From the NCBI GenBank assembly GCA_003427395.1, contig BFEA01000013.1, positions 6,733,284 to 6,786,729 on the forward strand: a stretch of DNA of 53,446 nt, read 5' to 3'. This document shows, in pieces, positions 29,045 through 40,286 of the stretch. Position 1 is the stretch's first letter. Each line of letters starts with the position of its first letter. Below the pieces are notes generated by a model. The model ran no database searches. It had not been told where the DNA came from and saw nothing but the letters and a program-made list of their open reading frames with translations. The stretch comes from Chara braunii. Its lineage: Eukaryota; Streptophyta; Charophyceae; Charales; Characeae. Made by a program: the position numbers and the translations under genes.

Positions 29045-31375
29045 ATTTGAACACATATGATGTCCTTCTGGGATTACCATCCCTCACAGCATTGCAGGCG
29101 AACCTGGATTTCGAGAGGCGATCCGTCATCCTTCGAAACACGGGCGGAAACGATGCGGCTGACTCTTCGGACCATGCCGTCCTTGACTCAGAAACCCCCG
29201 ACTGGAATCAGAGGACCCCTCCGAGTGATCATCTGGAAAGAACCAATCCACGAATCGGATCAAAGAGGAAAGGAATTAAAACTAACGAGTGACTCTAACA
29301 GTGGAGACGAAGCCGATCCTGTGATACACGAGATGGTTCAACCGCTGATTCATTACCATGTCCGATAGAAGACCACGAAAACGTTCGTCCTTACGGAAAG
29401 AAATCTACAACGAACACGTGCGTTAATCTTATGGGAACCACTCGTACAAATATCACGGATGCTCGACTCTTTGAAACCCCATCGGACCCTATACAAAGCC
29501 ACTGCTCCGCTTCACTCGAGATATAAAGACAAGGGAGCCTTTTGTGACATCTCAGGGCTACCTCGTTCCTTGCTGTCTTCCGGAAAGGAGGTGCGATTAC
29601 TACGGTAGGGGGCCGAAGGCGAAGCTTTGGAACCCCTTGGACGCGACGACTCTACACTCTATGAGCTCGGAATCAAAATCGTCGAGAAACCAGTATGCTG
29701 GCAGGATATCAGCGATGGCGTGACCCCGGAAGAATACGTGGCCATCCGAGAGGAGGATGCTCAAATGGTCGCCACCATGTTTTCCTGGCGGACAGACAAC
29801 TCCTTCATCTCTGGCCCCCCTTTGGAGAGCAGCCCCAGAGTAGCCACGAAGCACGTGACGGTTACCATACATGGACAACCCTACGAGCTACATGTGCCTC
29901 AGTTTGTACCCAATGAAACTCATCGATTGATTGCGGATATTCTGACCGAATACCAAGGGAGAATCAGTGTGACAGATACGGATATCGGATTGTCCTTAGT
30001 CATTCAACACAAAATTCAGACCGGAACGCACCCGCCGATCCACTGTAACCATACCGATGTTCTCTCGCGGAACGAAAAGTGGCATTGCAAAGAATCAGAG
30101 AATTTGAGGCTAACGGATGGATCGAACCGGCAACCGGACCCTGGTCGTTTCCCATGGTCTTAGTCCCGAAGAAAAATGGGTCGATTCGCATTTGCATTGA
30201 TTACAGGAAGCTGAATGATATCACGATTAAGGATATGTACCCCCTTCCCCGGATTGATGATCTATTGGATGCGATTGGGTGTGCTAAGTATTTTAGTAAG
30301 TTTGATATTTGTCATGGATTTCATCATATTCTGGTCAAGGAGGAGGATCGACCGAAAACGGCCTTTGTGTTATTCGAGGGCACTTGGTAGTGGGTCCGTT
30401 GCCCGATGGGAATCTGCAATGCGCCAACTACTTTTCAAAGAGCGATGAACGTCACATTTCAAAATTTAGTCAACAAGACTAGACTAACTCAGGGCATGGT
30501 TAATTTCTGCATCATTGTGTACATGGACGACATCCTGGTCTACTCGGAATCATTCCACGGGCATGCACAACATGTTGAATGGACACTTTGGGCGTTGAAG
30601 GATGTTGGCTTCAAAATTGCGTTGGAGAAAAGTGAGTTTTTCCTTTCGGAAATCTCGTCCTTGGGGTACGTGGTGACCCAGTGAGGCTTACGAACGGATT
30701 CGAGAAAGGTCGCGGTCATTCGGGATGCCCCTACACCGACGACGTTGACACAAGTCCGGGCCTTGTTGGGACTGGCCTCGTACTATCGTTGATTTATCAA
30801 GGGTTTTGCAGCAATCACCTGGCCTCTGACGAATCTTATTCGGAAGGACCAACCGTTGAGTTGGGATGCCAAGTGTGAACGGCCCTTTGTCACCTTAAAG
30901 GAGGCTTTGGCCACGACACCTATTTTGATTCGGCCTGATCCAGGGAAGCAGTTCATACTCATTACGGGCTGGCAGCCTTAAGCAATCTCTGCTATTTTGG
31001 CTCAGAAGGGGAAAGACGAACTCAAACACGTCATCGAGTACACTTCGCGAAGGGTACCGGACGACAGAAGAAACGATTCGGCTCCTCAGGGAGAGTGCTA
31101 CGCGGTTGTATGGGGGATTCAACACCTCCATCCGTATTTGTACGGATAAAAGTTCCTCCTCGTTACGGATCATGAGCCCCTGCTGGCTCTCAAGAGGCTT
31201 ACCAACTACACGGACATGATTGGACAATGGACTGTGCGACTGCAAGAATACGATTTCGATATCGTCCACCGGAAGACAGAGAAGCACGGCAACGCCGACG
31301 GACTTACACGATTGTATCGGCCTAGCAGGGTGGTCAAGGGTGAAGAGATCACACCGTGGAAGGAACCGTTGTAGA
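28978..31375 (+). pseudogene. Ty3 family B pol fragment: protease end, RT, RNase H
   Basis: Begins inside protease (VAFRLGKVHALGD, NTYDVLLGLPSL) and runs through a linker shared with 51.8-52.6 kb (AIREEDAQM, DNSFISGPP) into RT: PWSFPMVLVPKKNGSIRICI, KFDICHGFHHILVKEEDRPK (first Asp) and IVYMDDILVYSES (catalytic YMDD). A TAG replaces the Gln codon after FEGTW (30388-30390). RNase H follows with TGA, TGA, TAA and TAA stops (after VVTQ, YYR, GWQP and LYG), with ECYAVVWGIQHLHPYLYG, LLVTDHEPLLALKRL and RKTEKHGNADGLTRL. It stops at a TAG (31373-31375) with no integrase downstream. The many stops and frameshifts mark an old non-functional copy. Confidence 0.88.
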
Positions 31376-33266
31376 GCCAAACCCCGGTAGACTTTCGAGC
31401 CTCGGTCGACCCCACTACGGGTCCCATTTGGCTCGGCCCGCCCACGCTCACGCTCAGGGCACGACCCGTTCGTCCCAGGGTCACCCCCACCTAGTGCTTT
31501 GAGATGGATGGGGGTGGGCCATTGCGCGAGAGAGGTTTGACATTGGGGATGAAGCTCAGCCCTCACGCCGGGTGGCAGTCTCGCTGGTCATTTCGCAGAC
31601 GCTGATTTTTTTTTTTCTTGGTCGTGTTCTCAAGCAAATGCTCCTTCCAATACACAGGCACTCCAGGGGTTTTTTGTGAGTTCTTCTTTTGTGCGCAGGC
31701 TAAGCGTCATCCTTAGGCCACGCACCATTTCCCTAAGCACAACAATCTTATGGCGTCATCGAGGTGTGGCAATGTCGTTCTCCCCCTCGCCTCTACGCAC
31801 TCCTTGTGCCCCACACATTCCATCCGTCGTCATTAGAACAAAGCCCTTTAGTCCTTTCGGGGCCTTCACACGCATGCACGGGTTACTTCACATTTCAATC
31901 AACAAAAGTCTCTTTCCTTTCTTTCATTCACGTTCCAAGTCTCATGCACAAAGGTCTTTTCCAGGCTTCCACGAGTCGATTTTACACCAAGGGTTTCGTA
32001 AACCCCGTTGTCGGTGCGAATACCCTTACAAGGGTATCCGCCCTGTGTTTTTGCAAAACACCAGAAAATAACTTAAAGTTTGGTTTAAAAATTGAAGTAT
32101 TGCGCGCAAGGGCGTGGCCACGTCTGTGATTTACGTTGGCTGGATGGTTGACCGGAGTAGAGAGTGTGTATGTGCACAAGCTTAAGGCGCGCCTGATCTC
32201 TTTTGTTTTTTATGGTTGTGAAATCCAACGTTGGTCGCCGGCCAGGCTTTTATTTTTTTGATTAAGCTAGGGTTAAAAACAAATTGTCTCCTGATTGGTG
32301 CGCTTGGCTGTGACTTGTGCGTACGTGCGGAGGACGGCATCGACGACATCGTGACTTTGAAGACGTTTAGGTAGGTCTGCGTGTCGCGCAGTACCGATTC
32401 TCTTGAGGTGTTCGTCAAGGCTAGGCTCAACCTTGAGTCAACACTATTGGTTACAACATCAGACTTTCGCCAGAGAGATTCAGGGATTGAGACTGAGTGG
32501 CAACGACGCAGGAATATCAGAGTAGTGCGAGGAGACCGAGCGGTCGAGGGTCCGACGGGGCTATCCTCCTTGGTTTTGCCATCGGCAGCGTCATAATGGT
32601 ACTAGCGGCCTCTTTTTCCTCGTTCGTCATATTCTGACGATTAAAGGTTTCTAAATACTTTTATTATTTATTGTTGTATTATTATTATTTTGCTCCGGTA
32701 CGCCTTGACTCAGGCGCGACGAAGGAGTCGGAGGTCGTCGTGACAGTTGAGGACTTTGAGCGTGCGCCTCCGTTGTTGATCTACGGGTACCCGTTGTCGG
32801 ACCAAATACCCTTACAAGGGTATTTGGCTATAATTTTACAATCGGCGGGTCAACTGTGCCGACCGCCTTGAAGGACTAGTTTGAGCCTAGAGTGTCGTAT
32901 GAGCACGACCATCACTTTGGCCTGTGCCGCGATGGTTAGGATCGACATTGATACCCTTCGACCAGAGGGGTTGAGGAGTCGATTTGGTTATTGTCATGAT
33001 AAGGTACATCTAAGATACGTAGGTGGCGGCCTTGCTCGGCCGCAGAAACTCGGCACGGCAACATTCGCTTGGTACAGTGCCACCCCTCCGCCGCCTGGGA
33101 ATTCGTTCCCTACGGCGATTCTCTACGACGCCACATTAGGTAAGTACCGGCCCTTTGGACCTTCCAGGCAGACAAAGGGGCTTACGGGTCACACACACTC
33201 AACCAGCGAGCTCCCCGACAGCCATACAACCCAGCGGACATGCACACTCACAGACTAAGACACGGT
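31376..33266. other. No gene seen; holds a duplicated hairpin motif
   Basis: No integrase or LTR recognised. A ~34-base motif CCCGTTGTCGG..C.AA followed by TACCCTTACAAGGGTAT occurs at 32004-32037 and 32790-32823. In the second copy it forms a palindrome with 12-base arms (32802-32827). T-rich runs are at 31609-31619 and AT-rich sequence at 32640-32695. Open frames are short and unremarkable. Confidence 0.45.
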
Positions 33267-34656
33267 GTCGGGCGGCTGCCTACCAACTGAGGGATCTTCG
33301 TTAAAGAAAAGGAATGAGAAATTACCTTCCCTGTCTGTTTTTTTGCATGGTTTCGATATGTGGTTGCATATGCCTGAAGGGTTTCAAGGGGGGTTTGAGT
33401 TTGTTTGACCGATACTAAGCCTCCGACGACCAGAGGAGGCGACAAGGACAGCGGCCACAGGTGGGGTCGCACGAACTACAAAAATTGGCATTCTCAAGGC
33501 TTTAAGTAAGAGGAAGGGCGGATGCGGCAGGTCTTTGACTGGGGCCATCGAGATCCTAGGATGGAGAGTTCGAGGAAAGGCACCGGACATTGGCTATGAG
33601 CTGCAGTGGGGTAGCAAGAGCCACGAACGGGGTGTGACTACGAGCAGAAGTTGGGTTGTCAGGGGCACANATGTCGGGCGGGAGATGGATCAACGATGCG
33701 GGGANGTGGAACATGCGAGGGCTTAAGGACGCTGGGTTACCAGCCTNTCGTATGGNTTGCCGATGAAAATCGTTCGACTGGCCTGCACGATNTTTGGGGT
33801 TGAAGGCGAGATCTTGTCCTCGCGCCCAAGAGAGATGCACGTGAACCTGGATAGAGCCTTGAAGACCGGACCTCTGGCGATACCGGGAAAACCACGACAC
33901 GAGAGCACTGCCCCGCNCAACGATCAGGCCGAGGTGGCCGGAAANGAGTTGACCCACGGAACTGAAGGGAAAGCGGGAAAGAACCGGGGCNGTTAACGTA
34001 TAGCTGCCAAGAATCTTTCTTGATAACTGTTTGAAGGTTGGGCCAGGCCACCTCGAGATCTGNGGGGGCAGATGGGTACTGACGAGGGTGAGGGAGACGA
34101 ACCGGCTAACTGCATATGAGCTGGATGGAGGTGAAGGGAGGGAGTGTGTTTGCCGAATACAATCAAGATTCAGTGTTGCTCAAAAAACAAAGAGGATGCG
34201 AACGGGAGGAGTGCGCTACGATCGCAAATCGTTCGGGACGAAGGGGCTGGAGTGCGTGCCGCGACGAGAATCTATCAGGGCAAGGGGCCTTGCCAGGTAC
34301 GCGGCCCCACGCGGCCAACAAAAATGTGGGGGAACCGGACGAAAGAAAGAAGGGATGCTGAGAGGGAGAAAAGGCGGGGGTTTCGTCTACTGAAACGAGA
34401 AAGAGAGCGGGAACGCGAGTGAGGGCGTGGCTACGAAAAGAGGGAACGCACGAACAGATTCGCAAATGAGCGGGAGATGAAAAAATTGTTAAGACAAGCC
34501 GCGGGACGTCGGAAGGGAATTGAGAGCGAGAAGGGTGCAAAGTGATTGGAGAAGAAGGAGGGAGGGAGGATTGATCAGGGAAGGTTGGGAGGAAAACGGA
34601 GAGTAAAAAAAGAGGAAGGGTCCCTTTCTTGGAGAGGGAGAGGAGGAAGGAGCATA
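33267..34656. repeat. Large inverted repeat, right arm
   Basis: Reverse complement of 11287-12675, ending exactly at the N gap. Differences cluster in both outer portions (for example 34160-34215 and 33267-33500), whereas the middle shares all nine Ns with the other arm. Confidence 0.9.
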
Positions 34657-35176
34657 NNNNNNNNNNNNNNNNNNNNNNNNNNNNNNNNNNNNNNNNNNNN
34701 NNNNNNNNNNNNNNNNNNNNNNNNNNNNNNNNNNNNNNNNNNNNNNNNNNNNNNNNNNNNNNNNNNNNNNNNNNNNNNNNNNNNNNNNNNNNNNNNNNNN
34801 NNNNNNNNNNNNNNNNNNNNNNNNNNNNNNNNNNNNNNNNNNNNNNNNNNNNNNNNNNNNNNNNNNNNNNNNNNNNNNNNNNNNNNNNNNNNNNNNNNNN
34901 NNNNNNNNNNNNNNNNNNNNNNNNNNNNNNNNNNNNNNNNNNNNNNNNNNNNNNNNNNNNNNNNNNNNNNNNNNNNNNNNNNNNNNNNNNNNNNNNNNNN
35001 NNNNNNNNNNNNNNNNNNNNNNNNNNNNNNNNNNNNNNNNNNNNNNNNNNNNNNNNNNNNNNNNNNNNNNNNNNNNNNNNNNNNNNNNNNNNNNNNNNNN
35101 NNNNNNNNNNNNNNNNNNNNNNNNNNNNNNNNNNNNNNNNNNNNNNNNNNNNNNNNNNNNNNNNNNNNNNNNNNNN
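34657..35176. other. Assembly gap, 520 N
   Basis: Run of N between the inverted-repeat arm and a (GA)n run. Confidence 1.

Positions 35177-35215
<39 letters not shown>
35177..35215. repeat. (GA)n microsatellite
   Basis: GA dinucleotides directly after the gap, with a second short GA run at 35245-35260. Confidence 0.95.
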
Positions 35216-35217
<2 letters not shown>

Positions 35218-35273
35218 CGACGACGAGGGGGCTACCATTGTCGGTGAGAGAGAGAGAGAGAAAGGGAGACGTT

Positions 35274-35560
35274 GTTATCGATTCGGGAGCCGCGGTACTG
35301 GCTATTTCATTGAGAGTCGTTGAACGAGCAGGAAGAGGAAGGATCTGATCACCTTGATGGAAAGAGATCATCTCGTCTCAGTGGACGAAGAGAAAATCAA
35401 AGGGGTTGGAAAAATGACAAACGTCGCATTTCGATTAGGAAAAGTTCACGCACTAGGAGACGTTATAGTACTGGATTTGAACACATATGATGTCCTTCTG
35501 GGATTACCATCCCTCACAGCCATGCAGGCGAACCTGGATTTCGAGAGGCGATCCGTCATC
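35274..35560 (+). pseudogene. Ty3 family B protease fragment
   Basis: Retropepsin active-site region VIDSGAAVLAISLRVVERAG (the DSG triad is intact), then a frameshift into ERDHLVSVDEEKIKGVGK, VAFRLGKVHALGD and FERRSVI. From 35403 it matches 28978-29136 with two base differences. At 35556-35560 it joins, in inverted orientation, the gag part of the same family. About 30 codons between the two parts (compare 51420-51500) are missing. Confidence 0.75.
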
Positions 35561-37206
35561 CGCAAAAAATGATCATTTTTTTGGAGTATCCCCAACCGTA
35601 TTGGGTCCGAAGCACTAGGAACGTCCGACCCGTCTTCGAGGGCCGGGGCTTTTCTTTTCTGAGCTGCCGATTTGGCGAGAGCAAATCATTTTTTGTTTGC
35701 TTTACAATGTTGTAGCATGAGCTCATTGGCTTGCTCTGATATGGACAACAGATGTCCAATAGGCAAAGGAATTCGGTGATCGAGAGCTCGGACGATGTCC
35801 AATACGTCGATCTCTCCACTAACAAAGGTGGGACCGCCCGACTCCATTTCTCTTGGAGAAGGTCTCCACTCGACCATCTCACGCTGTTCATTGGTGGGTC
35901 GGATGGTTCCGATCATTCCCAATCCTGGGTAACCCAATGCCACGTATTGGTCGAGTGGGATAAGTTCCACAACTTCTTAAGTGGTGGCTACCGCACTCCC
36001 TGCTCCTTCCATTTCTTCAATCATCGTGCCCACCCTCCCTAATCCGTTGGCAACAGCCTCGTGCCACAGACGCAGCGGCCACAGGGGCGGGTCCAACTCG
36101 AGCTTGTGTAGGTCGGAGCAGACAGTCTCGGGCTATGGGGCCCGGCTGGTGACACGTGTAACAAACACTCATATTTGTTGCTGCTCCGCCCATAGCCTGG
36201 GTGGGGGCGATACCTGACGCCCCTGGTGCGGCTCTGACGACAATGGGGCGCATCAACCGCATTAACGATTCTATCCGGGCATTGTGCTCACGTCGTTCCT
36301 TCTTACTTTCCTGCATCAAGTTGACTAACGTTCGGGTTAGTTCCGGTATGGCACTTGATTCGTTCAGCCTTGCCGGGGGGTCCGGGGAAGTAGCGGAGGC
36401 GGTCATAGCCTGCGCAGGCAATCCCGTAACTGCATCCAGTACTGTTTTTTTGGCTGCAATTTGTTCGAGATAAGTGACAGGGCCAGAGACGAAGCCCATG
36501 TTTCCAAATTTGTTTTCAAGCGCTGCTAGCTCGGCCTTCGCTCTGGCCAGTCCCAAGGAATCCCCTTCCCTTAGGTAATCCTCTCCTTCTAGGAAACTGG
36601 CGGCAAATTTTCGTTCCATTCTGCCGCGGTCATGATCTGTTGCAGGGTATGATTGATCGGGGAGAACTGCTTTCGCAGTTTCACCCTCATTGTCCGGCTA
36701 CGGGGCCCGTCAATGAACAGATCTCTCCCGACTTCTTCCCCTCTAAGTATTTTGACGAACATCCTATAAAACCTTTTACGAGATTAAGTAATGGACTCGA
36801 GTGGTTTCTGAACCCGATCTTTGATCATAAAAAGGGCCTGCTCCCGGTGGATATAGTCGAATCGGTTTAAAAAGTCTCGTTCGAAGGTAGGGAGATCCAC
36901 CCAAACGTAAGTGTTGAACTAGTGGTGCTCATCTCCTCCTAGCCTGGTGGGGATATTGATGCGAGCCTCATCATTGTCGTACTGCTGCGCACGGAGTGTG
37001 GCCAGCCATGCCCCGGCTAGGTGATGTGCGAGGTAAAAAACATACAAATTAGGTGGAGCCACTGATGCGCGAGCTCGGATTGGTGGCGTGGGAATACATA
37101 CCCCACCTAGCTTCACATTAGCGTTTTGCGCTGCATTGGCGTTCATGTTGGCGGCCCGCCGACCCGCCGACCTACTCCGGGTCAATATCGGGTCGCGTCT
37201 AGGCAC
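35561..37206 (-). pseudogene. Ty3 family B gag (inverted relative to its protease)
   Basis: Reads on the minus strand from RRDPILTRSRSAGRRAANM (after 37206) through HHLAGAWLATLRAQQYDND, FLNRFDYIHREQALF, FLEGEDYLREGDS and YLEQIAAKK to a zinc knuckle (36180-36139) and then LIPLDQYVALGYPGLGMIG, GEIDVLDIVRALDH and DPIRLG. The knuckle reads CYTCHQPGPIARDC, so the His of CCHC is Pro here, whereas the copy at 50.9 kb keeps His. A TGA stands at a position that is CGA in that copy (after HCKANKK). Frameshifts occur near 36640-36910, 36050 and 35690. Confidence 0.8.
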
Positions 37207-37294
37207 GTTTCTTTGCCTAGGTCGCCCTCGGTTCGCCAGATCGCTTGACTAGGGGGCCTATCCGCCTGTCACCCCGCGAGCTTGCCAGGTGTCG

Positions 37295-37440
37295 GCTACG
37301 ATACCAACCTCACGCCTAGCGCAACTTCCTGATCGGAGTGGGATGGGGGCCCGAAAGTGTGAAAAAGGGGTGTGCCAAGGATTTTAGGATAGTGGGGTTG
37401 GAGTTCCAGGTCAGAACTGAAATCTCCTGTGGCAAACTTT
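37295..37440 (-). other. Likely primer-binding site and 3' end of a 5' LTR, family B
   Basis: On the minus strand TGGTATCGTAGC (37306-37295) lies just upstream of gag and resembles the initiator Met-tRNA primer site (TGGTATCAGAGC) common in plant LTR elements. The adjoining ~135 bases (37307-37440) align closely with 49590-49719, including the words CAGTTCTGACCTGG, AAAATCCTTGGCACACCC and GGCGTGAGGT. The LTR start was not found, so the LTR length is unknown. Confidence 0.55.
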
Positions 37441-38970
37441 AGGGGCAATTATGCAAGATAGTAAGCGTGAACCGCGTCCGGCGTTTATGCCTTGGGGGAT
37501 GTCATCGCCATCCCCGCGAGTTTCGTTGCTGAGGCCGGACTCGGATTTGGTGAACCGGTGGAACGCTATGTGTGTCGTGTTGCCTAACTAATCGCCAGCG
37601 TCGCTCGTGATAAGCCTCCGAGTCCGTCGAAGCGGGCCTTAGGCGCAGGCTGTGTGCTCACTGTTCGGCCTCAGTCCGGGTTCGTCGGACGAACCCCGCT
37701 GCTCGGTACTCACTGTCCTGCTGGCACTCGGAGCACGGGGTTCGAGGCCAGTAGGGGGCAAGTGCGTGCCACGAGGCCGCCGTCAGGCAGTGAAAAGGCA
37801 ACACGAGGCAGTAGGAAGCGAAGTCTATCTCAATGATGATGACACTGGGTTCGGCGATGACGTGGCTCACGTGTGAGTTGGGGAATTGGGAGGGAAAAGG
37901 GATCGCGCTTTGGGCCCGTTCGATGTCCCACTCCCACTCACCAGGTTCGGCGATGACGTGAGCGGGTCAGGAACATACATTAGGGAGGCGATCCGCTCAC
38001 ACAATTGAATCAACCTTCCATTAACCCCCTTCCCCCCCCCCCAAAGCCTACACCAACCGTGTTCGTTAGAAAACTGGCATGCACACTCAGGTATCGATCG
38101 ATCTCATTTATCAATCAAACTCGAGGGCTGTGTGGATCTCCGAAAAAGCAGAGCAGGGGATTGACCAGGGGTTGCGCATCAGGCCACGTCACCGAGGAAG
38201 CTTACACCATCATAACCCATGTCCCCGAGGTCTCGCGCAGACAGTCGTCGTGCCCGATCTCATCATACCGCAATGAAACAAGGGTGAGGGAGAAAATCAA
38301 ACCATTCACAGGAAGGACACAGACCAGGGGTAGTTCCGAACAGAAAGAGGACCCAAAAATTACAGTTACATATAGGATTAAGGGCGCGATACAGTCACAA
38401 CCCAGTTCCCACTGCAGTGAGAGGTGCGTGATCAAGAAGCGCGGGGCAACAAAATTCCAGAGCACCTAAATTCCTAGTCTAAATCCTATTTGCAAAAAGA
38501 AATTCTGAAAAGCTTAAAAAAAAGTTTTTTCAAGAACTCATCATCCGTTGTAAATTTGAAAATGACATTCTCGCGCGCTAATCGTGCCAAAATTCTCATC
38601 TCCCACAGCAGAACAAGAAAGAAGTTATAACAACCGTTATTTATCGCGCTCACTAAGGCGCGATCACTCAATCGTCGTCGCGGGACTTTCCCGACTCTTG
38701 GTCCCGACAACAAAGAAAGAAAGAAGCGAGGGTATCCATGCAACTTGTCCGACCGAACCCCTATCTTCCACCTGACCAACCAGTTTCCAACCCCCGAAGC
38801 CGCTTCGCGCAGAAAGTCGTGCAATTGCAGAAAGTGGTTAGTGACATAGCTCCCAAATTCATCCAACTAGAAACGTTTCTACTTTATTTTTCTCTGCGGC
38901 CGATAGTTGGGCCAAGTACTGGTGGTTTAATCATCGTGGTCGAGTTAGGGCCCCTTACAATATAAGGATT
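37441..38970. other. No gene seen
   Basis: Mixed sequence with no convincing frame. GGTTCGGCGATGACGT occurs twice (about 37848 and 37943). A homopolymeric C run lies at 38029-38041. The segment 38971-38996 resembles the right end of the MITE at 39446-39844. Confidence 0.35.
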
Positions 38971-39445
38971 CGTAAGTAGTGTGGAACGAGGCCCAAAGGC
39001 CTTTGATGTGGCCAAGCTGGTTCCAGACTCTAGCAAGTTTTTGGTTTGTTCTGTTTTGCAGGCCTTGTGCCCTCACATTCTTCCAGGGTTGTGGAGAGTC
39101 AGAGCAACGATCTTGTTTTGGCCAAAGCTGGGTAATGGTCCCAACATCTTTTCCCAGTTTTTTTGTTGAGGAATTCCCGGCCTCTATCTTGTGTGGTTAG
39201 CAGCCTCGGACCACCGACGTCCTTGTTATGGAACCAGTTTCCACATGTCGTTTTTTGGGTATAGACGCAAGTTGGGCGATGGGTACAGCGGGAATTCCCA
39301 TCATTCAATGCGGTAAAAACACAACCGGACTAGTGCCCCCCAGAATAGATTGGGGCAGTGTGTGTATGTGGAAAAAACAAACAAACAAACATAATTTCTA
39401 TGGCCACGCACCGATGCCCCCAGGTCACTCAAGAGGCAATTCATT

Positions 39446-39844
39446 GGGCCTCGTTCGACACCACTTGAACTCAAGGGTTGAAGGAAAATTCTTTGTTCCA
39501 CCCCACACTAAGGTCCACGGGGGGTTGTTTCTACTTTCCAGCTCTCAAGTGTCCGCCCTCGAAACTGGGCAAAATCGCACTTGAACTCAGATACTTCTCT
39601 AGGGAGCCTTGAGTTCAAGTGCCATAGGATACCCCCAACACTCCAAGTGGGGCTTTTTGTTTCTCTTTTTTTCCAACAGGCCATCCTGGTCCAGGATTGG
39701 ATAAGACGTGGAGTTCGGTTTCAAGTGCAGCCTGTCCAAGGAATTCCTTAAGTGTGCATGGAACCATAGATCGAGTAAGTGTAAATTGATCGTTGAGTGT
39801 GCACTTGAAACTCAAGTATTTTCAAGTGGTGTTGAACGAGGTCC
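39446..39844. mobile_element. MITE-like element with 24-bp terminal inverted repeats
   Basis: The left end GGGCCTCGTTCGACACCACT followed by TGAA pairs with the reverse complement of the right end GGACCTCGTTCAACACCACT followed by TGAA: 22 of 24 match. It is flanked on both sides by ATT (39443-39445 and 39845-39847), a candidate 3-bp target-site duplication. It is 399 bases long with no coding capacity. Sub-terminal CACTTGAACTCA words recur in both orientations, including a perfect 13-bp inverted repeat at 39577-39589/39610-39622. The size, GG-starting termini and 3-bp duplication fit a PIF/Harbinger (Tourist-like) derivative, although that group usually duplicates TAA/TTA. Confidence 0.75.
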
Positions 39845-39847
39845 ATT

Positions 39848-40286
39848 GTCAGCTGAATCGAAGAAATGGCATCTGACCCTTCCCAATTTCCCTGAAGGGG
39901 GGTTCTACCGGAACGCTTCCGCCGGCGCTAATGCGCTCGGACCAAGCATTGTCCACGCCGGTAACGGCAGAGTGGCTGACAGGGAGGCGTATCAACGCGA
40001 TACGCCACTATAGGGTTTTGGGTGCCGTCACCTACCATTGTTTAGGTCATAGCACTACTGAGCTATGGAGGCAACCCGAGCAGCCACCCGGATCGACCCA
40101 TGTTTACTATGTTTACGAAGATGGATGAGTCGATAAGTGTTGTGAGTAACCGTCGAAGTAGCTCTAGAAGGGGTACATTTGTAAGTTTCCACGGTCAATA
40201 AGGACACTTTCTCTCAACTTCTCCCCTATCCTTATCCTCTCCCCTCCTACTACGCGAAGAATTTTTCTCATATTGCGACGGTAAAG
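39848..40286. other. Probable 5' untranslated region of the LINE
   Basis: No gene. The sequence leads into the LINE ORF1 start at 40287, with a pyrimidine-rich stretch at 40208-40250. No internal promoter was identified. Confidence 0.3.

Noticed and set aside
11287-34656. The two inverted-repeat arms as the LTRs or TIRs of one giant element
   Set aside because: LTRs should be direct repeats. The right arm lies beyond satellite and unrelated Ty3 fragments, and one arm abuts a gap, so no element boundary can be drawn.
34629-35348. Long frames crossing the N gap
   Set aside because: They consist mainly of unknown residues plus (GA)n- or (CT)n-encoded dipeptides.
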